A stretch of DNA of 57,549 nucleotides, from positions 1-57,549 of the IMG/VR virus record IMGVR_UViG_3300025000_000120; one strand, given 5' to 3'. Both the position numbers and the translations under genes were made by a program. Under the pieces are notes generated by a model. That model made no database searches. It had not been told where the DNA came from and worked only from the letters and a program-made list of their open reading frames with translations. Below, piece by piece: positions 39,876 to 46,700 of the stretch (positions are counted from its first letter, which is position 1; every line of letters begins with the position of its first letter). Origin of the DNA: a virus.

Positions 39876-39906
39876 TGATAACCACTATCTGTCACGCAGA
39901 ACGAGC
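39867..39906 (-). promoter_or_regulatory. 40-base promoter-upstream element, copy C
   Basis: Starts GCTCGTTCTGCGT and ends ACCTCGCG; the middle is more divergent than in copies A and B. Confidence 0.5.
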
Positions 39907-39913
39907 AAAAAAA

Positions 39914-39987
39914 AGAAGCGACGGGTTCGAACCGCATTTCTCTGGTAGATATACCAGCGCTTTAACTTTTAAGCTAAATTTTCTTCT
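39914..39987 (-). tRNA. Degenerate tRNA-like RNA
   Basis: 74 bases. D-arm GCTT/AAGC, anticodon-type arm CTGGT/ACCAG with a 6-base loop ATATCT, and T-arm GCGG-TTCGAAC-CCGT are in order. The closing stem AGAAG/CTTCT has only 5 bp and the acceptor register is 4 bases off normal. Eight T follow. With U33 the anticodon would read AUC, which is not a usual one. Likely a tRNA mimic or decaying tRNA rather than a working one. Confidence 0.5.
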
Positions 39988-39990
39988 TTC

Positions 39991-40019
39991 ATTATGTAGT
40001 ATGTAATACACGCGAGCAG
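39991..40019 (-). promoter_or_regulatory. Cassette promoter (for 39914-39987)
   Basis: -35 CTGCTC, 17-base spacer GCGTGTATTACATACTA, -10 CATAAT. Confidence 0.8.
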
Positions 40020-40028
40020 AAAGAAAGC

Positions 40029-40190
40029 CTAAGCTTCCCTCCCGACAATGTCATGAATAATCGGTCTTTTGTTTTTAACATTCATTGTATCTATTATGTC
40101 GAATATCTTTTTGTTAGCATCTTTTCGTCCTTGCCAGTAACATGTACCAGCAATCGTCAAACCTACAATCAATAACCATAATGTTTTCAT
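40029..40190 (-). CDS. 53-residue membrane-anchored protein
   Basis: An open frame from ATG behind AAAGGAG. N-terminal hydrophobic segment (LWLLIVGLTIAGTCYW) then a basic tail ending GREA in the terminator hairpin. Cassette layout as elsewhere. Confidence 0.6.
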   Translation of the reverse strand: MKTLWLLIVGLTIAGTCYWQGRKDANKKIFDIIDTMNVKNKRPIIHDIVGREA

Positions 40191-40227
40191 AATGTTAATC
40201 TCCTTTCAAAATTATCATAACACTTTC

Positions 40228-40256
40228 ATTATAGTATATGTTTTGGATGCGAATCG
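40228..40256 (-). promoter_or_regulatory. Cassette promoter, divergent (for 40029-40190)
   Basis: -35 CGATTC, 17-base spacer with GCATCC in place of GCG, -10 TATAAT. Confidence 0.55.
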
Positions 40257-40257
40257 A

Positions 40258-40288
40258 GCAAAAAGAGAAGGCATGTTTTACACACGCC
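40258..40288 (-). terminator. Terminator of 40278-40571
   Basis: GGCGTGT-GTAAA-ACATGCC with the stop TAA in the loop, then TTCTCTTTTT. Confidence 0.75.
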
Positions 40289-40571
40289 CCTTAATGATAA
40301 ACCCTAACGCTTTCGTAGTTATTACTCCAGCTTGTTCAAATCCCAATATCAGTGCTATGCCCAATAGATTACCTGCTATGATCAGAATCGTGTCTTTCTT
40401 TATTTTCTGTTCGCGTTTTATCGCGTCCATTTTATAAAGCTTTTCAAGATTATCGGTCATATTTTTGTATTCCGCTGAGTCTGGCTGATGTTGTTTCATA
40501 ATTTCCAAGACTGCTGCAATTTCTGCTTCAAGCGCCGTTTGTTTATTCTTTTTGGTGAATTTCTTAAACAT
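40278..40571 (-). CDS. Small membrane protein with coiled coil
   Basis: A 97-residue protein: basic start, a helical coiled-coil-like part (LEAEIAAVLEIMKQHQ), then two hydrophobic stretches at the C-terminus. ATG behind GGAGAG. First gene of the array in transcription order. Confidence 0.6.
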   Translation of the reverse strand: MFKKFTKKNKQTALEAEIAAVLEIMKQHQPDSAEYKNMTDNLEKLYKMDAIKREQKIKKDTILIIAGNLLGIALILGFEQAGVITTKALGFIIKGRV

Positions 40572-40603
40572 TTGCGTTCTCTCCTTCAAGATTTTATTCT
40601 TTC

Positions 40604-40632
40604 ATTATAGCGTGAGTTATTTCCGCGAAGGA
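40604..40632 (-). promoter_or_regulatory. Cassette promoter, divergent (for 40278-40571)
   Basis: -35 TCCTTC, 17-base spacer GCGGAAATAACTCACGC, -10 TATAAT. Marks the right edge of the array. Confidence 0.6.
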
Positions 40633-40639
40633 ATCATCA

Positions 40640-40694
40640 ACAATGGATTTTCGTAAACCTTGGAATTTTTACCGTCAATTATAATGTCGGTACA
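40640..40694 (-). terminator. Candidate terminator of the tail-lysis operon
   Basis: TATAATGT-ACCG-ACATTATA is a perfect 8-bp hairpin directly after the Gp49-family stop. No T run follows, so termination is uncertain. Confidence 0.35.
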
Positions 40695-41138
40695 TTATAG
40701 GCATACGCCATCCTTCGCTGTTTGAAGTAAGAAACCGAGAAGAAACCACACTTTGTTTTTGATTCGGTCCTTACAAATATCCGAGCCCAACTTCTCATTG
40801 TAGTTAGCAGGGTCAACGCAGGCCGAAGACTCTACAATTGTGAAGTTATTAGCAAGAGTGGCCGTCACAATGGTGATCTTATTTTGTTGAGTCACCACCT
40901 CATAGGCTACGATGAAACCCTCAACTAACTCCTGGGTAATTGTGTTATTATCCCCAACTTGCATATACGCTTTTTCAAAAACATCTTTTGGAGACCAACC
41001 ACTGTAATTATCAGGATAATCCACTTTATAACCTTCTTGACTAGCGCCACTGTACACTAGAGGCCGAACTTGTTTGTTATACTCAGCTACGGTCATTGGT
41101 TCAGCTTGAATCATCTTAAAACCGATGTATTTTTTCAT
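40695..41138 (-). CDS. Gp49-family phage protein
   Basis: A 147-residue protein. The N-terminal element KKYIGFKMIQAEPMTVAEYN...GYKVDYPD...WSPKDVFEKAY is followed by the N4 Gp49 / Sf6 gp66-like part ITQELVEGFIVAYEV...VVESS-type ACVDPANYNEKLG...KNKVWFLLGFLLQTA. Widespread in phages, function unknown. ATG behind GAGAGGAT. Confidence 0.75.
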   Translation of the reverse strand: MKKYIGFKMIQAEPMTVAEYNKQVRPLVYSGASQEGYKVDYPDNYSGWSPKDVFEKAYMQVGDNNTITQELVEGFIVAYEVVTQQNKITIVTATLANNFTIVESSACVDPANYNEKLGSDICKDRIKNKVWFLLGFLLQTAKDGVCL

Positions 41139-41164
41139 TAGTCTTAATCCTCTCTTCTTTTAAA

Positions 41165-41328
41165 TACCGTTTCATGCAAAATATAGCCAAATCGTTTCTA
41201 AGGCCCCTGAGAGGCCTTCTAAGCCGTTTGACGTCCGTAGCCTATATATATGTATGCCCAGTAGCTTATAGTGGCGTACAGGGCAACGTCGAGGGCGGTT
41301 TTTTATGACTTTCGAAATATAGGGTGTA
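41165..41328 (-). ncRNA. Structured leader region, related to 6945-7082
   Basis: No gene. The words GGGCATA, CTATATA-like, GTCAAACGGCTTAGA, AAGGCC...GGCCTT and CTTAGAA occur in the same order as at 6967-7027. AAGGCC/GGCCTT forms a hairpin. It follows the holin stop and precedes the Gp49-family gene; it may be a leader, processing site or terminator. Confidence 0.4.
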
Positions 41329-41514
41329 TTAAGCCTCAGGTATACCCGCCATGCTTGTTAAGAGAGAATATATCCCCGCCACGAGAGCCACTGATCCGAC
41401 ATATTGCCAGTTAACCCCGTCCATAGCCACACCAATGGTGATCATACCGAGACCGGTTTGGGCAACGGTCTTAACCGCGCGAATGGCCGCTGCTTGTAAC
41501 CATTTTACTGTCAT
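41329..41514 (-). CDS. r1t-type holin
   Basis: A 61-residue protein matching the phage r1t holin pattern: KWLQAAAIRAVKTVAQTGLGMI...DGVNWQYVGSVALVAGIYSLLTSMAGIPE. Two membrane helices. It should permeabilise the membrane to release or trigger the amidase. ATG behind TAGGAGGTG. Confidence 0.85.
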   Translation of the reverse strand: MTVKWLQAAAIRAVKTVAQTGLGMITIGVAMDGVNWQYVGSVALVAGIYSLLTSMAGIPEA

Positions 41515-41527
41515 TAGTTTTCACCTC

Positions 41528-41602
41528 CTACTTCACATGTGCTCCGTGATTGAACATTAATATTAAGACTAGTGCAACCGCATATATAACTACGTACGTC
41601 AT
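41528..41602 (-). CDS. 24-residue membrane peptide
   Basis: An ATG-started frame between amidase and holin. One hydrophobic helix and a short basic end. It could modulate the holin, but the SD site is weak. Confidence 0.4.
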   Translation of the reverse strand: MTYVVIYAVALVLILMFNHGAHVK

Positions 41603-41607
41603 AGTCG

Positions 41608-42333
41608 TTAATCCCGTCGTAACTTTAATGGAAATTGTTCGGCATAAAACCCTAATGCGTTTATCCCTTTTATTGCTTCCTGAACCTTTGACGTACGAAC
41701 CCAAACGACCACATTAACATCCGGGTCTGATATCCCCGTAGAGGTCACAGGAGGGCTTGTGACGGGGTTAACCGCTTCTGAGTAAGGAACGTTCACAGCT
41801 CGACTTAAACCCCTACAAATGGCACTAGCGACCGTCTGATCCCATTTTGAATCTTTCATCAACGCTTCTTCTTTGGGGTTGGATATAAAGCCACATTCCA
41901 CAAGTAAAGCCGGACCATTAGTCTCCCTCGTAACGTGCAGGTTGGCGGTCTTTACGCCACGATCAGTAAGACCAGTTGCGAGCACCATTTCCTTCTGAAC
42001 TTCTTTAGCAATCCTCTCAGCCCAACCACCTAAGCCTTGTACGTACGTAGTTATCCCATGCGCTGTCGGATCGTAAAATGAATCGGCATGTATGGATAAG
42101 AAGTATTGTGGGACCCAAGCGTTTGATATATCAGTAACATCGTCGAGATCTCCGTCCTGAATATCAAGCACTTGCCATCCGTTACGTCGCATATTAGTAA
42201 TGACCAGATCACCAATTTCTTGGTTTTGTGTGGACTCCTTAAGCCCAGTGGGTCCGATGGCTCCTGGATCGAATGTTCCGTCATCTTTTGGGCCATGGCC
42301 TTTGTTGACTGTTAATTTACCGGGAGCATTCAT
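41608..42333 (-). CDS. N-acetylmuramoyl-L-alanine amidase (endolysin)
   Basis: A 241-residue Amidase_3 enzyme: zinc ligands H13 (KGHG), E33 and H82 (SIHAD), catalytic E146 (LLVECGF). The C-terminal 60 residues (NVVVWVRTSKVQEAIKGINALGFYAEQ) look like a SPOR-type wall-binding domain. It cleaves the bond between MurNAc and L-alanine at lysis. ATG behind GGAGG. Confidence 0.85.
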   Translation of the reverse strand: MNAPGKLTVNKGHGPKDDGTFDPGAIGPTGLKESTQNQEIGDLVITNMRRNGWQVLDIQDGDLDDVTDISNAWVPQYFLSIHADSFYDPTAHGITTYVQGLGGWAERIAKEVQKEMVLATGLTDRGVKTANLHVTRETNGPALLVECGFISNPKEEALMKDSKWDQTVASAICRGLSRAVNVPYSEAVNPVTSPPVTSTGISDPDVNVVVWVRTSKVQEAIKGINALGFYAEQFPLKLRRD

Positions 42334-42683
42334 ACGGATTCCTCCATTTCCAATTTTTGTGAGATTTCCACTAACTTCATATTAGCAATTTCTTGATTGT
42401 CAAATACTTTACGAAATAAACCGAATTGTTCAAGTCTACATGTACCACAATGTCTTTGATCGGTTTCAATCATTGACTTCAATGCGGAGTTTACTTCGGT
42501 GTTCCTCTCAATTACTTGTATTAATCGTCCTTCGCGGTCGAAATCCTGTTTCCTCTTTGTGCCGTCTATAGACGCTAGCGTTTTCATGACCGGTATTAAT
42601 GCTACTATGATTAATGCAACCACTACGAGGAGAGTTATAATCGTACTATCACTCTGTTTTGCTAAAGTGATGGCTGACTCCAT
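42330..42683 (-). CDS. Membrane-anchored coiled-coil protein, holin-like
   Basis: A 117-residue protein. One N-terminal transmembrane helix (TIITLLVVVALIIVALIPV) and a charged coiled coil with CGTC. It recalls BhlA/UviB-type holin-associated proteins and lies directly before the amidase. ATG behind AAGAGGT. Confidence 0.55.
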   Translation of the reverse strand: MESAITLAKQSDSTIITLLVVVALIIVALIPVMKTLASIDGTKRKQDFDREGRLIQVIERNTEVNSALKSMIETDQRHCGTCRLEQFGLFRKVFDNQEIANMKLVEISQKLEMEESV

Positions 42684-42738
42684 TTTTACCTCTTTCTGGC
42701 TTCCGCCCCTTTCGTTGATACCTGTGGAAAACAACTTA

Positions 42739-42888
42739 CTATATGATTGAGAATAAGGTCCCTGGTGTTTGTGGTGTTTCTAGAATAGTAGCACACTCTG
42801 TCGCAGTGATAAACTTTGGAACACGCTCTTGAATATACTCAGCTGTGACTCGGGCCATCGTCCATTGTCCTGACAGATAATTATACAT
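42739..42888 (-). CDS. XkdX-like peptide
   Basis: A 49-residue protein: W near the start, then VTAEYIQERVPKFITATECATIL, resembling the short XkdX proteins found between tail-fibre and lysis genes. ATG behind GGTGGTGAG. Confidence 0.55.
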   Translation of the reverse strand: MYNYLSGQWTMARVTAEYIQERVPKFITATECATILETPQTPGTLFSII

Positions 42889-42911
42889 AGGACTCACCAC
42901 CGTCAACCTCC

Positions 42912-43532
42912 TTACATCATTGTCATGATCACGTTTAAGGCATCCTCAGCCATGGTCACTCTCTCCGCTGTTATTTCCTCTACGGTCTTAACTGGGACTG
43001 TGTTTGCGATGGCGTTTAAAACCTCGTCAGCAGTGAAGATATAACAGTTCTGCTCTAAAGTGTACGTACGAACGATTACTTCTTCCGCTATGATGGGTTC
43101 GTGATCGTTCCAGGCGATAGGTACTTCTAAAGATGTCGTGATGATGTCATACACGGGAACTTCGACGTCTTCCATTACAGTCGTTCCATCTGGTTGTATT
43201 ACGGCCTGGAACTCGGTAGTAGTTTGATCAGTGGACGTTTTGTACGTAACGGGTCGCGTCTCCCATGTAGTTACTGTTAGAGCGTCCGTAGTCTCTACTG
43301 TATTAATATCCTCCTCAACGTAACCGCCATATCCAATAGGTGTAATTACATCCATCCAATATAGCAGCTGGCCAGCCTCATTGACCTTCTGAACCATATT
43401 ACCAGTAGGTTCTTTAACCGTCTTCTGGAGACTGATAGGATAAGGGATGTCTATAGATAACTCGAATGGTAAGGGTTCGCGGTCATATCCTTTAATCTGA
43501 CCTGTTACTATGTCATAGACAACATTTCTCAC
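42912..43532 (-). CDS. Tail or baseplate accessory protein
   Basis: A 206-residue protein from a GTG behind AGAGGAGG. Beta-rich and proline-rich (SIDIPYPISLQKTV) with a helical C-terminus. It lies between the BppU-type protein and the XkdX-like gene, where tail accessory genes are usual. No specific family. Confidence 0.5.
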   Translation of the reverse strand: MRNVVYDIVTGQIKGYDREPLPFELSIDIPYPISLQKTVKEPTGNMVQKVNEAGQLLYWMDVITPIGYGGYVEEDINTVETTDALTVTTWETRPVTYKTSTDQTTTEFQAVIQPDGTTVMEDVEVPVYDIITTSLEVPIAWNDHEPIIAEEVIVRTYTLEQNCYIFTADEVLNAIANTVPVKTVEEITAERVTMAEDALNVIMTMM

Positions 43533-43580
43533 AGTTGTACCTCCTCTTGAGAAGGGCGATATTTCACGCCCCACTTAATT

Positions 43581-43754
43581 TTACTTACCGTGCTCGTAAT
43601 CGTAGTAAAGAGTGTGAAATACTCCATCTTTATCGGTGATATAACTTTCTCGACATCCCTTACAGACAAATTCGACGTAATTACCCTTTACAATGATTTC
43701 GAAGTGTTCTTTATTACCGCACTTAGTACATTCCAGTTTAACCTCAATCGACAT
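43581..43754 (-). CDS. Small zinc-ribbon protein
   Basis: A 57-residue protein with C-x2-C twice (CTKCG and CKGC), a typical zinc ribbon. ATG behind AAGGAGGAG. It is the first gene after the large tail protein. Confidence 0.65.
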   Translation of the reverse strand: MSIEVKLECTKCGNKEHFEIIVKGNYVEFVCKGCRESYITDKDGVFHTLYYDYEHGK

Positions 43755-43764
43755 AGTCTCCTCC

Positions 43765-46700
43765 TTAGATACTGTTACCAGTAGTAATAAGTTTATTGGT
43801 TGCCTTATCAACATATCCCATCGGAATTAATTCGCCGGACTTCCAAGCAGTAGGCGTGTTAACGCCAGCCCTTACAACGCCATCGGCTTCTTTAGATAGT
43901 GGTTTGCCGGGTAGATTAACAAGTATTCCCACACCTGTTCCATCAACTGTAAACCCTCCTGTAGCAGAGTATTTACTGAAGACCAACAGCTTTAGTTCCC
44001 CACCGACTAAAACTAAATATCGGGCAATACCCACCATGGGTTTACCGATTGTCGCTAAAGCATATTGCTTCCAGTAAGCTGTGCTAAATCCTGTTGCGTT
44101 TACAGTGACTTTACTCCCAACGTTGATATCCTTAGAGTCTGGCGCGAACTTAACAACGCTAAAACCCAGTTCACCATACAAATCACCTTTATCCTGTCCT
44201 ACACGATAAGTCAAGTTCATCCAATGATGAATTCCTTGCTTATTTCCTACAGCACTTCCTAAATCTGTAATCAAGAACTCTGGGATTTCAGCAAGTATCG
44301 TTACGTCAGTATTCGCGGAAATAGGGGTAGGTGCTTCAAGATAATCACTATACGTAGTCAACATAAACTCATTGGAATAAGGGAACATTGATTGAACTTC
44401 CTTAGTCTCTTTTCTTACGAATAGGATGTTACTTAACCCCGCATCCCTTCTTGGATTAGATGGAGATAAAACGTCATAACCTGTCGGCTTTTTGAAGGTT
44501 AATTCGATGTTGCAGTAGTCCGTGTAGATGGTGGAGGTGATTTCTCCATTGCTTGCATTAGCCCATGAAAGGAAGTGAACGAATCCGTCCGATTGAATAC
44601 ATGCAGATAATTTTACGTTTGCATTCGATTCATTAACATTTCCAGATACTTTTGAAACACTCCCCAAAGTATTGTAAGATTGGGCTGTCCATACTCCATT
44701 CCATGTTGAAATAGTAGCATAGTTTCCTGAAGGATTTGTGCCATACCCCCACCAATTAAAGTCGATATTCAATAAATTATTCTTCAACCACTGTACCTTA
44801 TCAATTGCAGGAATGGTTCCCATCTTATCTTCTACTATGCGGATTAGGTTGAAGGAGAAGAGTTGTTGAGCCATATTCCCATTATAGCTATAAGCACCAG
44901 TAAGGGTGTTATCAAGAGCTAAAATACCTGAGTATCTACCAGCATCCATCTCAACAGTAAACTGACTTGGAGTTTTAAGAGTAGAAGAACCTTCGCTATA
45001 TTTTGCAATATTCGGATTCCCAACCACATCACCAGCAGTTTTTCCAGCAAAATCATCCCTCACATCAACGGTTTGACCTGTTGCTAAACCCATCGAAATC
45101 ACGATTTTATCTGAGAAGGTGATGTCTAAACTAGCAAAGTCTACATTAATGGTTGAGGGGGTGATGCCATCTGAGGGGTCGGCAAAACAGAGAAAGAAAG
45201 CGTATCCATCAACACTAATACTATCAAGTAGAGATTGTCCGAATGGGACAGGGATGCTCAGAGTTGCAACTGTACTAGATGTCGTAAACGTATTTACAAT
45301 ATCCCAATCATTCCAAAAATTACCTGTATTGTTATAGCGAGTTAGCGTGGCTTTATTTCCAGAAGGAGAACTACCGTGTCCTTTAAAAAGGCATGATATT
45401 CTATTCAAATTATTCTTCAACCAAGTAACTTTTAACGCCTTAGTCTTAGCAGGTATCTTACATCCCAATTTCCTCTCAGATTCCTTAATTAAGTCAAAAC
45501 TTAATAGTACGCACGCCTGTTTACCATTGACATTTGTACTAAATGTTGTAACTGTCCCATCCTGAATAAACATCTTAGCATACTCACTCGTAATCAACTC
45601 ATCAACAAACGTAGAAGGAGCGGGATTATTCGCTACAATTGCACTTAATGTCTTAGCAATATTCGGATTCTCCCAAGTTCTACCTGAAATCTTACTAACA
45701 TAATCACTCGTAATAGTCTGATTAGCATATGGAAGTCTAAACCCTGCTTCACCCATCAAGGTAGTTGTGGTTGGTACACTCAATGCAGGTTGACCACTAG
45801 GCATAATCATAGAATAATCAATCTGTAAATCTTGTGCTACTAAACTGGCATTTGTACCTAATTTAAACGTAGCAACATTCCCAAACATCCCAGTCCAAGG
45901 TGTAACTGCATCGCCAACAACTTCAGTTTTAGTTGTTCCATTCATGTAATAAACCTTTGGATTTGATGATGTTGCGGTTGACTCCATAGCAACAACTTGA
46001 TATTTACTTAATGCTACTCCAATTGTTTCAGTGAATGTTAATTTTTTATTTACTGCATCTACTCCACCAGTATTAATTATTTTCGTAGCTAAAAGTGTTC
46101 CCAAAACTCTATCAACTAATTTAACTGTATCCCCATCTGAATACAAAGTTGCATCAACAATATCAAAATAAGCTGAAGTATCAGTTGATAAAGCATCTTT
46201 TACTAATGTGGATTTAGCAGTATCAGTATCAAAGACACCGCTAATCAATTCCCCTGCCATACCTGTTACAGTAATAGTATCTCCTGCGCTCCATGTATTA
46301 GGAGTCCCAATTACAACACGATTAATTCCTCGACTATTTAACAAATTTGTCGCTTTTACAATAGAATTGACTGTTTGTGGCATCTGTGCTTCCGATGAAA
46401 TGCGTCTTTGATTGGTGTAGGCTGGCATGATGATAGCATCACCTGAGATGAAGTCAGGAGGGAGATTTGGGAAGAGTGAGCCTCTGTCGATGTTGGAGAT
46501 GGAGATGTCCGAAACAGCACCTACATATCCATATCCACTAGTTGTACTTCCGATGTATCCAACGTTTGCGGAACTTAAATTTGTAATACCTATGGTAGCG
46601 ACTTGGACACCATTGAGGAACACATACATATTCGTGCTTGTAATTCTAATCCTAATATGAATAAATGGTGTATTTGGTTTTGCTAGAGTAAAAGTAAGAG

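Noticed and set aside
39914-39987. tRNA on the plus strand, because GGTTCGAACC is a palindrome
   Set aside because: Only the minus strand places D-arm, anticodon arm and T-arm in tRNA order and has a promoter at the 5-prime end.
28842-40632. Regularly repeated words at 100-400 base spacing, possible CRISPR array
   Set aside because: The repeats are promoters and terminators flanking different genes and RNAs. Unit lengths vary widely and no cas gene is present.
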